NCBI GenBank assembly: GCA_020638795.1
Contig: JACKHW010000006.1
Location: 372,001 to 436,000, forward strand
Direction of reading: 5' to 3'
Source: Planctomycetota bacterium
GTDB lineage: Bacteria; Planctomycetota; UBA1135; GCA-002748355
Length of the DNA: 64,000 bases
The translations under genes and the position numbers were made by a program. The notes under the pieces are model-generated. The model saw nothing but the letters and a program-made list of their open reading frames with translations. It ran no database searches and was not told where the DNA came from. Shown one piece after another: positions 26,393-35,418 of the stretch (its first letter is position 1; each line of letters opens with the position of its first letter).

Positions 26393-27104
26393 AAGGGTCC
26401 AAGTCGACGATCCAGTCCGTGATCGCGTGGCGCGTGATCACGTAGCGCGCGAGGGAAAACCACGCGCCACAACGATCGAGAATACCCGAGTCGGCCGTCG
26501 CGATCGGCCGTGGCGCTTGTGCAAGGATCGCGTCGGGATCGGCTACGAGGACGACGTCGACCGGACGACTCCCGATTGCCGTAGCGATCATCGTGCGCAA
26601 CCGCGCGCTGTTCGAAACCGGTCGGTCGAGGTAGATCTGTCCACGGCTGACGCCGAGTTCGTCAATGGCGTCGACGAGGAGTTCGATCGCCCTGTCGGTT
26701 TCCGCGACTCTCCGCCAGGATCCGTGCATACTCGCCATGTCGCGATAGGTGCCGTCAGCGCACGCGAGGATGACGCCTCCGGCAAGTGCCGCTTCGATCG
26801 ACGTCAGCACGTTGTAGCCGTCGATCCAGAGCGAGGTTCGAAGGAGATCGCCGAGATCGAGTTCTCTTTCGCGACGCGAGCTTCGCTCTCGTTCGCTACA
26901 CGTGGCCCGGCGAACGGCGACTCGCTGTCGTTGCACGAGTGCGTGTTGATTGCCGACGAGCGCGAGCGATGCGTCGATCGGATATCCGCGCGTGAGCAAC
27001 CATGTGAGGTCGGTGCACGCCGCACGAAGTGTCGCGTGCGTCGTGCTCCCGAAGAACTGCTCGTCCTTCGGTGCAGGTCCGCGGTGCTTTCGTTGATCCG
27101 GCAT
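26373..27104 (-). CDS. DUF434 family protein
   Basis: A 243-residue cytoplasmic protein whose whole length fits DUF434. The signs are the N-terminal RGPAPKDEQFFG, the TWLLTRGYPIDASLALVGN block, the LWIDGYNVLTSIEAALAGG motif around residue 92, the CADGTYRDMASMHGSWRR block, and DRPVSNSARL near residue 160. The family has a DGxN core and is thought to be a PIN-like nuclease fold; conserved acidic residues in IDGYNV and DGTYRD fit that, but no activity is established. The ATG at 27104 lies directly downstream of a triplicated 25-bp repeat. The 3' end overlaps the convergent DUF1573-type gene by 20 bases. Confidence 0.85.
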   Translation of the reverse strand: MPDQRKHRGPAPKDEQFFGSTTHATLRAACTDLTWLLTRGYPIDASLALVGNQHALVQRQRVAVRRATCSERERSSRRERELDLGDLLRTSLWIDGYNVLTSIEAALAGGVILACADGTYRDMASMHGSWRRVAETDRAIELLVDAIDELGVSRGQIYLDRPVSNSARLRTMIATAIGSRPVDVVLVADPDAILAQAPRPIATADSGILDRCGAWFSLARYVITRHAITDWIVDLDPFSTGSR

Positions 27105-27105
27105 G

Positions 27106-27180
27106 GACGATGAACTCTGGTCGTGAGGACGACGATGAACTCTGGTCGTGAGGACGACGATGAACTCTGGTCGCGAGGAC
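27106..27180. repeat. Three tandem 25-bp repeats
   Basis: Units start at 27106, 27131 and 27156 with the core gacgatgaactctggtcg. The first two are identical and the third has a single T-to-C change. The unit length is not a multiple of three, so this is not a coding repeat. It sits immediately upstream of the DUF434 start on the minus strand and just after the 3' end of the subtilase gene. Confidence 0.9.
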
Positions 27181-27200
27181 GAAGTCGCGTCGATTCGGGA

Positions 27201-29837
27201 TCAGTTCCCGACCGTCGCAGCACCGCCATTTGACATCACGATGCCGAGCGCGTTTGCGCCTTTGTCGAGCACGATCCACTGGTTGTAGAAGCGGATGCCG
27301 ACGAGCTTCGGGTCGCTCGGGATGTTGAGCGCGACGCTCCCGGTGCCGGTCGATCCGGTCGCGACCCCGCCGAGCAGGATGTCATAGCTGCAATAGACCG
27401 AGCATCCCGGCGCCGCGCCGCCGATCCCTATGTTCGTCTGCCTCGCGCCGAGCCACAGGATCGCCACCGTGTTCTGAGCAGCGCCTGCGAGATCGATCCG
27501 GCAGGTCGAGCCCGTTGCGGGAAGTCCCGAGCTGGCAAGCGTCACCGTGGCGCCGGGTCCTCCGTCGCTCAGGATCTGCGTCACGAGGCAGAAGCCTGGT
27601 GTCGTGATGCCGAGCGTCGAGTTCGTGCTGCCGCCGTAGTAGATACGGCACGATGGGTTGCTTCCGCTCGAGACGGCGTCGAAGTAGTTGACCTGCGATG
27701 ATGTCTGACCCGCGTTCTGGCATTCCCAGAGGAAGTGACCGTTGTTCGGGTCGTAGACGAAGGCCGTGCGGAAGGGGATCTTCAGCGTGAACGTCTGCGC
27801 GCTCGTTTGGATCGGCATCGCAGGCACGTTGAGCACGCCCTGGAACACCGTAGTCGGCGTGCCCCACCAGTTGGCATCGAAGGTGTTGCTCAGGTACTGA
27901 GCGTTCTGCCTCGTGTAGCCGGCCTTGATCGTGACGTTGAGCGCGTTCGCGCTCTGCGCGAGACCTTGCCCGCTTCGGAATGCGATGCCGCGCATCGTCG
28001 TCGTGCCCGAGAACTGATACGCCGCGTGCGATTGCATGTAGCGCATCGGCGACACGCCGAACGGATACGAGTTGCCTCCGTGCCCCCATGCTTGACCGAA
28101 ACCCGCGGGAAGAACGCCGGCGCTCGCGAGCACGCGGCCCGTCCCCTTGCAACCGCTACCGAACGTCGTGTAGCTCGCCGCCACGTCGACATGGCTCGCC
28201 CAGCCGAACGGTTGGGAACTCGCGCCAATGACGGATCCCTGCAGGGTGACTTCGAAGGTGAGCGTCTCGTTCTTGGTCGCCGTGTAACGCACGAACTCTT
28301 CGGTGTTCAGACTCGTCGTCGAACTCGCGACCGTCGTCGAACCGCTCTTGAGCGCGAGATCGAGGTTGGTCCAGCTCGAACCGTTGGCGAGTTCGAGGCG
28401 GTTCCACGCAATCGCGATCTGCACGGTGTTGCCCTGCTGCACGGCGATCGAGCGTCGCCAGACACGAGTCGTGGCGTCGAGTGTTCCACGGCCGTGGCTG
28501 CTGCTCGACATCGCGACGTCGTAGGCGACGTCGTCACGTAGGTATCCAGCGCCGGTGCCTGTGGAGTTGAGTCCGCTTCCGGAGCCGGGGTTTTTCTCGG
28601 TCGAGGCGAGCAGGATGGCGCGCGTTTCGTCGGCCTTGAGATTGCGATTGGCGCCGCGAATCAACGTTGCAGCACCGCAAACCTGCGGTGACGCCATCGA
28701 CGTGCCGTCCGAGATGTAGTTGTCGAACTCGTTGTCGCGCTTTGCCATGTCAGTCGACACGCCATTGGCGCAGAGGTTGGGGAACAGTCGCCCGCCCTGG
28801 ACGCCGCGCGAGCTGAAACTCGCGAGCGTGTGCGTGTCCTCGGTGACCGCACCCACCGAAAGGCCGTTGAGGTTGGTAACGCTCTTCGTGACGTCCTGTC
28901 CGTTGTTGCCGGCAGCCGTCGCGTTGAGCAAATCCGCATTGAGTGCGGCACTGTCCATCGCGAGGTTGATCGACGAACGAGGATCCGAATCACCGCCGTA
29001 CGACATGTTCGTCGCAACGATCTTGTAGCGAGCGGCGTCGGCAGCAGCGCGTTGGAACGCGCTCGTCTGCACTGCCGTGCTCGAGCTCCCTTGCGTGTTG
29101 TTCGCAATCGCGTAGCCGACGATATCGGCGTCATACGCGTGTCCATTGTCGGCCTCGTTCGTCGACCACTTCCAGCCTGCAGCGATGCTCGCGACACCGG
29201 TCCCGTGTCCATGACTGTCATCAGCAGCCATGAGGCCGACCTGGACGTTGGCGACGAGGCGTGACGTCGATGTACCGCGCTTGCTGTACGTGATGTGCGG
29301 ACGACCGGATCCACCGCGATTGGAGTCCTGTCCCGAGTCGATGATCGCGCACGCGACTCCAGCGCCGGTCACACCCCGCGCATTGAGCGAATCACTGTCG
29401 TGATTGAACTTGTCCGTCGCCTTCTTGATCGCCGGAGCCGACTCGCTGTCGGCTTCGAGGCGCGCGACGTTCGCCATCGAGCGAATTGTGTCCAGATGAC
29501 GCGGCGCGATTTCGATCGCACAGCCGTTGATCAGCCACCACTGGTGGGTGACGCGTCCACCGAGTGCTTCGATGTCGTGGACGAAGTCCCGCTGATGCGC
29601 GTGCATCTTCGTCTCGAGGTCATGCACGATTGCCGCAACCGCTTCGGGATTGCGATCGCCATTCATCTCACGCCGAAACGCGTGCAGATCGAAGGGTCTG
29701 GACTCGAAGTGGACGATCCAGCTCTCGGTGCCGGGGGTTGCACCCGGGAGGGCATCGTGAGGAACAGGGTCTACGGCATGCGCGTGGGCGCCGAGGACGA
29801 TGGCCGAGACGAATGCGGTGAAGAGTCGGTGTTTCAT
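27201..29837 (-). CDS. Secreted subtilisin-like serine protease (S8), long form
   Basis: An 878-residue exported peptidase. The ATG at 29837 starts a signal peptide (residues 1-22, near AHAV). Residues 38-130 form a propeptide-like domain with EALGGRVTHQWWLING, matching the one in subtilase 1. The catalytic domain has Asp167 in AIIDSG, His211 in DDSHGHGTGVAS, Asn311 in TAAGNNG and Ser380 in SDGTSMASP. A PPC-type beta-sandwich lies at about 445-545 (RSIAVQQGNTVQIAIAWNRLE). The rest, about 330 residues, starts with FGSGCKGTG and ends with a domain containing two cysteines in APGCSVYCSY. It is probably a surface or adhesion module of a kind seen in secreted planctomycete proteins. Probably extracellular. 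Confidence 0.9.
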   Translation of the reverse strand: MKHRLFTAFVSAIVLGAHAHAVDPVPHDALPGATPGTESWIVHFESRPFDLHAFRREMNGDRNPEAVAAIVHDLETKMHAHQRDFVHDIEALGGRVTHQWWLINGCAIEIAPRHLDTIRSMANVARLEADSESAPAIKKATDKFNHDSDSLNARGVTGAGVACAIIDSGQDSNRGGSGRPHITYSKRGTSTSRLVANVQVGLMAADDSHGHGTGVASIAAGWKWSTNEADNGHAYDADIVGYAIANNTQGSSSTAVQTSAFQRAAADAARYKIVATNMSYGGDSDPRSSINLAMDSAALNADLLNATAAGNNGQDVTKSVTNLNGLSVGAVTEDTHTLASFSSRGVQGGRLFPNLCANGVSTDMAKRDNEFDNYISDGTSMASPQVCGAATLIRGANRNLKADETRAILLASTEKNPGSGSGLNSTGTGAGYLRDDVAYDVAMSSSSHGRGTLDATTRVWRRSIAVQQGNTVQIAIAWNRLELANGSSWTNLDLALKSGSTTVASSTTSLNTEEFVRYTATKNETLTFEVTLQGSVIGASSQPFGWASHVDVAASYTTFGSGCKGTGRVLASAGVLPAGFGQAWGHGGNSYPFGVSPMRYMQSHAAYQFSGTTTMRGIAFRSGQGLAQSANALNVTIKAGYTRQNAQYLSNTFDANWWGTPTTVFQGVLNVPAMPIQTSAQTFTLKIPFRTAFVYDPNNGHFLWECQNAGQTSSQVNYFDAVSSGSNPSCRIYYGGSTNSTLGITTPGFCLVTQILSDGGPGATVTLASSGLPATGSTCRIDLAGAAQNTVAILWLGARQTNIGIGGAAPGCSVYCSYDILLGGVATGSTGTGSVALNIPSDPKLVGIRFYNQWIVLDKGANALGIVMSNGGAATVGN

Positions 29838-30071
29838 GATCGGTCTTGCTCTCGTTGGAAGAAACGTGTCGTGTTCGCTCCTCCATGCGCATTCGATGCC
29901 TGACCCGGGCCATCGTCCGACTGTCGGCGGCCAGACCGGCGCTGCAGGTGCGTGCCAACGTTCGCTCCCACCGGACCCTGGACGCCGGAGCACCACGAGA
30001 TCGATGCCCTCTCGATTTCCGCGAAACAGGCCGGAACACTCGCCTCGATCCTCCCCTTGGAGCCGGTGTCC

Positions 30072-30704
30072 ATGACCGATCGACAACGACAGACGAGCGC
30101 GCCTCTGACCCTGCAGCTCCTGCAACGCATACGTGCGGGAGACACGGGCGCACGGGAAGAGCTCTTCAGGAGCGCCGTTCCGCCGCTCCTGACGTACGTG
30201 CGCATCCGGCTCGGGACACGCCTCGCTGCCAATGTCGAGCCGATCGATGTGGTTCAGGAGACGCTTGCTGCGGCGTTGCCCAAGATCGACGAGTTCGAGC
30301 CACAGGGTCGTGGAGCGTTCGTCGCGTGGCTCTGTCGTATCGCCGAGCGTCAAATCCACGACCTTCACGATCATTTCTCAGCGAAGAAGCGTGATGCGAA
30401 TCGGGTCGTGTCGAATTGGTCGGACATCGCGACACGACTTTGTGCTGCGGGAACCAACCCGCTTTCTGCCGCCGCACGCAACGACGAACGCGATCGGCTC
30501 GAAGCCGCGCTTCTCGAACTCGAGGGGGACGAGCGCGACGTGATTCTCTCGGTCTATTTCGAAGGGCGCTCGCTGCGAGAGTGCGCCGAACTCGAGGGCA
30601 TCGCTCTGACGAGCTTGCATCGCATGCTCGGTCGCGCGATCGCGAAACTCGGGATTGCGCTCGCTGCACCGGACAAGAATGCAAACCACGGAGATGCAAC
30701 GTGA
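30072..30704 (+). CDS. ECF-type RNA polymerase sigma factor
   Basis: A 210-residue ECF sigma factor. The ATG at 30072 has GGAG about 10 bases upstream; the frame is open further but those codons are not convincing. Region 2 covers about residues 25-95 (EPIDVVQETLAAALPKID and FVAWLCRIAERQI). Region 4 is at about 140-190, with RDVILSVYFEGRSLRECAEL as the helix-turn-helix lead and SLHRMLGRAIAKL as the recognition helix. Its stop overlaps the GTG start of the kinase gene (GTGA). Sigma/kinase gene pairs of this type are typical of Planctomycetota, where the kinase is thought to control the sigma factor in place of an anti-sigma protein. Confidence 0.9.
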   Translation: MTDRQRQTSAPLTLQLLQRIRAGDTGAREELFRSAVPPLLTYVRIRLGTRLAANVEPIDVVQETLAAALPKIDEFEPQGRGAFVAWLCRIAERQIHDLHDHFSAKKRDANRVVSNWSDIATRLCAAGTNPLSAAARNDERDRLEAALLELEGDERDVILSVYFEGRSLRECAELEGIALTSLHRMLGRAIAKLGIALAAPDKNANHGDAT

Positions 30705-33700
30705 ACGACTCTTCGTACGAGGACAGAATCGCACGACTCGAAGGCGTGCTCCGCGAACTCGGCGGTGAACTCCCGCAAGAAGATGCCGAGGAACTGGCAG
30801 CACGATTCGAGCTCGAGATCGATGTCGTCCTGGATTGCAATCGAGCAATCGTGACCCTCACGCGCGCGATCGAGCCCGTCGACGGCGCCGGTGATCTCGG
30901 CGTCCTGTCGGCGGTGCTACCCGAGTCGTACGAAGTGCTCGGAGAACTCGGGCGCGGTGGAATGGGGATCGTGTATCGAGCGCGCCACCGATCCTTGGGG
31001 CGCGAAGTCGCGATCAAGGTGTTGCGCAGCGGCGAGCAGTTGATGTCGGACATGTTCCAGCGCTTCGAGCGAGAAGCGAAGAGTCTCGCGAAGCTGCGTC
31101 ATCCGCACATCGTCACCGTGCACGACGTCGGTCGAGCGGGTGGCCACGTCTTCTACACGATGGACCTCATCGAGGGCCGGTCGCTCGACGTCGTCCTGAA
31201 GGACGGTGCGCTCTCACCCTCGGAGGCCGTACGCATCGTCACGCAAGTGACATCGGCCATCGAGCACAGTCACGAACATGGCGTGATTCACCGCGACTTG
31301 AAACCCGCGAACATCCTGCTCGACGAGAGCGACAACGTCTACGTCGCGGATTTCGGGCTCGCTCGGGACATCAACCTCGACGTCGAACTCACGACGACGG
31401 GCCAACTCATGGGAACGCCCGCCTACATGAGTCCCGAGGCCATGCGTGGTGATGGTTCGCGAATCGGAGAACGCACGGACATCTGGGCGATCGGAGCGAT
31501 GCTCTACGAAGCCTTGACCGGTGTCTCTCCGTTTCGACGCAAGAACCTCGTCGACACGATGCAAGCCGTGTTGAACGAAGAAGCCGTTCCGCTTCGCAAG
31601 CGCAATCCTCGTGTGCCTCGTGACCTCGAACTCGTCTGTCACAAGGCGATGGCGAAATCGCCAGAGGACCGGTACGCGACCGCTCGCGCAATGCGCGAGG
31701 ACCTCGAGCGATTCCGTCAGGGACTTCCGGTCCTTGCGGAACGTCCGAGCGTCACCAAGCGCGCGACTCGTTGGTTCGTCCGCAATCGACAGGCTGTCCT
31801 CGGTAGTGCGGTCGCTGCCACGCTGGTCGCGTTCTTCATGGTCTTCGTGCGACCTGATGCTCCGAGTCCGAGGATCATCGATTCGATGATTCGATCTGCC
31901 CAAGCGCGTGAGGGTCAAGAAGCTTGGGAAGAAGCGTTCGAGCTCTATCAACACGCACGCGGTGTTCTCGGTAGTGATGCCGAACGGCCGCATCGCGCCT
32001 CGGAGCACGTGGTGACCGATTCGTTGCTCGATCAGGTTTGGCGTGGTCTGCTCGAATGCCGTTCGAGACTGTCCTGGAAGGACGTGGCGAGCGGGCGGCG
32101 ATCCCAGGCGGCGCGAGAGATGGCAACGTGGTTCCTCCAGTGTCCCCCCGGCGTCGATTGGCGCTGGCGCGCCCGCTACAGCGGCGAGCTCGCTGCGTTG
32201 TGGACGTTCGCAGATCAGCCCTCGAATGCGATCGAACTCCTCGGGAACGCATACCGCGGGTCGGAACTCGATGGCGCTTCACGATCATGGACCACGTGTT
32301 GGAGTGCTTGTGAGCCGAGGCTGCGCACGCTGTGGGAGAGCCCCGAGGACCCGAGTTATCGAAGCTCGGGGCGAGTGCTCGCCGCCGTCATTTCCATCGC
32401 GATGGGCGGTGACTCTTCCGATGCGGAACTTCGCGGGTTCGATGTCACGACTGCGTTCATCGCCGCGTGGTGGAGTTCCGACAGTCTCGATCCGAACGTG
32501 AGGAGCCGCATCCGATCGAGGCTTCGCGATGCTGCATTCGGTAGCGATACCCCGATCGGGTGGGGTGGTCCGCGTCCGGAAGTTCTGCGCGCACTGACGA
32601 CGCTCGCTTCGGATCGCTCGCTTTCGACATCGACGCGTATCGAAGCCCTGGACCTGCTGTGTGCCCTTTCGGATCTCCCGTGGCGCCCCGACCTATCGGG
32701 CACGCTGACACGGATCGATGACGGGACCGCGCTCGATGCTCGGACGCTCTGCGTCGCGATTCGTGACCTCGATCGCGACGAGGCTAGTCGCATGCGCGTC
32801 GATTTCGCCGTATCGCTCCTCGCTGGTGCGGACGATTCGAATGCGATGAGCCTGCGCAATTGGTTGGCGGGTCGCACGGGCATGGAGCCGACGACCGACT
32901 TCGCCGCGTGGTGGCCTCGGCATCGAGGCGAGTCGTTCGAATCGAGGCTACGAAGCGCGTTGGATCTCGATGCCGAGAACGGCGCGGACAGCGGAGAACG
33001 CATTGCAGCCCAGTTCGCGCGTCTCGATGGCCTGGATCGCAGGAGGTACCACCAGTGGAGGATCGAGGTTGCGGATTCGGGGCAGGCGGTGCCAGTATGG
33101 CCGTCGCTCGAGCCCGAGCCGGCGAACCTCGTCGCAACGTGGCAGAGCGGCGTCCGACGTATCGACGATCGCTATGTCCTCGACTACTCGTTCGAACAGT
33201 GGGACCCCGACGGTCGCCATCTCGTCGGCTCTTGGAAGACGACGTCCGCGTTACCCATGGACGAACCCGAGCGGACCTATTTCGCGAGTGATCTCGTGTC
33301 CCTCGCAGAGCTGTCATCACCCGTGTTGTCGTACGAGCGTCGTACGCCACAACTCGGTGTGACGCTCCCGGGATTCCACGACTTTGTCGGGGATCCGCCG
33401 AATCCATCGCTGCGCGTCGACCTCGAGGGTCGCCTGGTCCTCAGGGACGAATTGCGGTTCGTGTGGTCAGCGCGAGTCACCAGTGGAAGTGACTACACGG
33501 GCACGCTGCCGGAGATGCTTCCCCAGAAGCTCGACAGTCCTTGCGTGCGCGTCGTCGACGGTTGGTACGGCGGCTACGAGGGCGAGCGTTCTGGTCCGCT
33601 CGTGTTGGCAGTCGGCGCGCGACTCGCGGATGGTCGCGATGGGTTCGTCTCGATCCAGAACGTTCTCGACGGCGCACTCGCGAGCATCATGGAATCGTCC

Positions 33701-34882
33701 GACGAGAGTCTCTTCGAGCTTCTCGCGTGTGTCGAAGCGCGAGCCTTCGAGTGGAATGCGTTGGAGACGATCGCGAGAATCGGAGCACGAGTCCCGAGCC
33801 GAGATCGTGTACGCGGACTCGACGAACGCTTTGCACGACTGCGGACCGACGACGCCGCGATCGCCCGAGCGATCGAAGCGGCGAGCTTGGGTTCGGAAGG
33901 AGCGCGCATCGTCCGTGGGCGGTTGGCTTCGATGTTGGCCGCGCGAGTCGTCGCTGGAGACGAAACCGCCTGTGATTCGTTCGACTTCGAACGGAGGCTC
34001 GAAGAAGCCGAGGCTGGACTCGGTCTCGATGCGTGGTGGTGGCTGCGCGTTGCCGAGAGCGAGAGCACGCGTCTGCGGGAAATCGCACACGCACGGCTCG
34101 AGGTGCTTCCGCTCACGAATGCGCTGTTGATGCATCTGTCGAAGCACGAAGAGCTCACTTCGTTTCCCACATCGGTCCAGGCGCAGGTCGAGAGAATGAA
34201 TGCGACTCGCGCCGCCGGGGTATCTCGGGTCACGATGGTCTTCATCGCCCTGATCGGCATCCTGCTCGTCGCAGGGACCTTCGTGACGCGCAACTTGCTG
34301 CGTCGATCCAACTCCGAACGCGCGCCTTCGACGCTCGTTCATGCCTCGGTCGGCGTCATGGCGCTGGCCAGTCTCGCTCTCGTCGTCGTCGAGGCGCGCT
34401 TCGGGCGCTGGCGCCTCCCGCCCGTATCGGTGGGCCTGATCGGGCTCGTTTGGACCGCGGCACTGCACGTCGGTATTGCGAGAACGCGAGTGCAAATCAC
34501 GGCACTCATCCTGACGTTGTTCGCGCTCTTGGCCGGCATCCTGGCGGACACGAGATCCCACGACTATGCAAGCGCCGTGGCAAGCATCTTGACCGCCGCG
34601 AGTCTCTCTCTGATGTCGTTGTCGATCGTTCCTCGAGGCGGGAGGCGGAGCGCATGGACCGTCGTTCCCTCGGTGCTCTTTGGTGTTGCGTTCTCGTTGT
34701 CCGCGTTCGAAGGCGTGCGTGTACTCGTCACCGAGAGATTGCCTTCCAGCTTCTCCGCGCTGATGCAGGCGAGCTCCTCAGGCGCCATCGTCCGCGAATG
34801 CTCGATGCTCGGTCTCGTCGCATTCACGGTGATCGTGGTCGCATCGATCGTCTCGAGTGCTCTGAACCGGCATGCCCGTTGA
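30701..34882 (+). CDS. Large membrane Ser/Thr protein kinase
   Basis: A 1393-residue protein starting at GTG 30701, with GGAG 7 bases upstream and a four-base overlap with the sigma gene. A Hanks-type kinase domain spans about residues 77-340: glycine loop GRGGMG (84-89), Lys106 in VAIK, catalytic HRDLKPAN (Asp199), DFGLA (217-221) and a SPE triplet. A membrane helix at about 365-385 follows. The next 800 residues are an unassigned, probably extracytoplasmic sensor region rich in Trp and Arg. The C-terminus has about six further membrane helices (for example VTMVFIALIGILLVAGTFV). The kinase domain is intact. Likely role: sensing an envelope signal and phosphorylating the paired sigma factor or another cytoplasmic target. 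Confidence 0.9.
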   Translation: MNDSSYEDRIARLEGVLRELGGELPQEDAEELAARFELEIDVVLDCNRAIVTLTRAIEPVDGAGDLGVLSAVLPESYEVLGELGRGGMGIVYRARHRSLGREVAIKVLRSGEQLMSDMFQRFEREAKSLAKLRHPHIVTVHDVGRAGGHVFYTMDLIEGRSLDVVLKDGALSPSEAVRIVTQVTSAIEHSHEHGVIHRDLKPANILLDESDNVYVADFGLARDINLDVELTTTGQLMGTPAYMSPEAMRGDGSRIGERTDIWAIGAMLYEALTGVSPFRRKNLVDTMQAVLNEEAVPLRKRNPRVPRDLELVCHKAMAKSPEDRYATARAMREDLERFRQGLPVLAERPSVTKRATRWFVRNRQAVLGSAVAATLVAFFMVFVRPDAPSPRIIDSMIRSAQAREGQEAWEEAFELYQHARGVLGSDAERPHRASEHVVTDSLLDQVWRGLLECRSRLSWKDVASGRRSQAAREMATWFLQCPPGVDWRWRARYSGELAALWTFADQPSNAIELLGNAYRGSELDGASRSWTTCWSACEPRLRTLWESPEDPSYRSSGRVLAAVISIAMGGDSSDAELRGFDVTTAFIAAWWSSDSLDPNVRSRIRSRLRDAAFGSDTPIGWGGPRPEVLRALTTLASDRSLSTSTRIEALDLLCALSDLPWRPDLSGTLTRIDDGTALDARTLCVAIRDLDRDEASRMRVDFAVSLLAGADDSNAMSLRNWLAGRTGMEPTTDFAAWWPRHRGESFESRLRSALDLDAENGADSGERIAAQFARLDGLDRRRYHQWRIEVADSGQAVPVWPSLEPEPANLVATWQSGVRRIDDRYVLDYSFEQWDPDGRHLVGSWKTTSALPMDEPERTYFASDLVSLAELSSPVLSYERRTPQLGVTLPGFHDFVGDPPNPSLRVDLEGRLVLRDELRFVWSARVTSGSDYTGTLPEMLPQKLDSPCVRVVDGWYGGYEGERSGPLVLAVGARLADGRDGFVSIQNVLDGALASIMESSDESLFELLACVEARAFEWNALETIARIGARVPSRDRVRGLDERFARLRTDDAAIARAIEAASLGSEGARIVRGRLASMLAARVVAGDETACDSFDFERRLEEAEAGLGLDAWWWLRVAESESTRLREIAHARLEVLPLTNALLMHLSKHEELTSFPTSVQAQVERMNATRAAGVSRVTMVFIALIGILLVAGTFVTRNLLRRSNSERAPSTLVHASVGVMALASLALVVVEARFGRWRLPPVSVGLIGLVWTAALHVGIARTRVQITALILTLFALLAGILADTRSHDYASAVASILTAASLSLMSLSIVPRGGRRSAWTVVPSVLFGVAFSLSAFEGVRVLVTERLPSSFSALMQASSSGAIVRECSMLGLVAFTVIVVASIVSSALNRHAR

Positions 34883-34977
34883 GTCCGCCAGGTCGTCAGA
34901 CCCATGGGCAGAACCTCGAACCGCGTCCTATGCTCTCCTGTATTCGACGACGGTTTCCAGTGAGGCCACGAGGGGAC

Positions 34978-35415
34978 ATGCAAGACAACTGGATCATCCC
35001 GTGTTCTTCGTGCAAAGCGCTCAATCGCGTGCCGACAGCCCGTGTCGCGGATCGACCGGTCTGCGCGAGCTGCAAGGCCCGACTCCTCGGCGGCTCGCCA
35101 GCCGTGCTCGATGCCTCGAACTTCGAGCGCTTCTTGACCAAGTCGGACTTGCCCGTCGTCGTCGACTTCTGGGCTCCTTGGTGTGGTCCGTGCCGTCAGA
35201 TGGCGCCGGAATACGAAGCAGCGTCCGCGAAACTGGCCGGCATTGCGATCCTCGCCAAGCTCGATACCGAAGCGTCGCCGGACCTCGCGCGTCGATACGG
35301 CATCCAAGGGATACCGACGCTCATCGTGTTCGACCGCGGCGCCGAGGTCGTGCGACAGAGCGGTGCGATGCCGCGCGATGCGATCGTGAAGTGGGTTCGC
35401 GCAGCGATGGGTTGA
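34978..35415 (+). CDS. trxC: Thioredoxin 2-like protein with N-terminal zinc ribbon
   Basis: A 145-residue cytoplasmic thioredoxin of the TrxC type. The ATG at 34978 follows GAGGGG. The N-terminal 35 residues carry two CXXC pairs (IPCSSCK at 9-12 and VCASCK at 29-32) expected to bind zinc. The thioredoxin fold follows, with the classical active site WCGPC and the cis-proline motif GIPTLIVF. It reduces disulfides in cytoplasmic proteins and, in Escherichia coli, responds to oxidative stress through OxyR. No OxyR site is recognisable here. It begins 95 bases after the kinase gene and ends three bases before the convergent large unknown gene. Confidence 0.92.
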   Translation: MQDNWIIPCSSCKALNRVPTARVADRPVCASCKARLLGGSPAVLDASNFERFLTKSDLPVVVDFWAPWCGPCRQMAPEYEAASAKLAGIAILAKLDTEASPDLARRYGIQGIPTLIVFDRGAEVVRQSGAMPRDAIVKWVRAAMG

Positions 35416-35418
35416 TGG

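Noticed and set aside
27106..27180. The 25-bp repeats considered as coding or CRISPR
   Set aside because: The unit is not a multiple of three and there are no spacers between copies.
30416..30700. Upstream extension of the kinase frame into the sigma gene
   Set aside because: It overlaps region 4 of the sigma factor in another frame; the GTG at 30701 with GGAG and GTGA overlap is the natural start.
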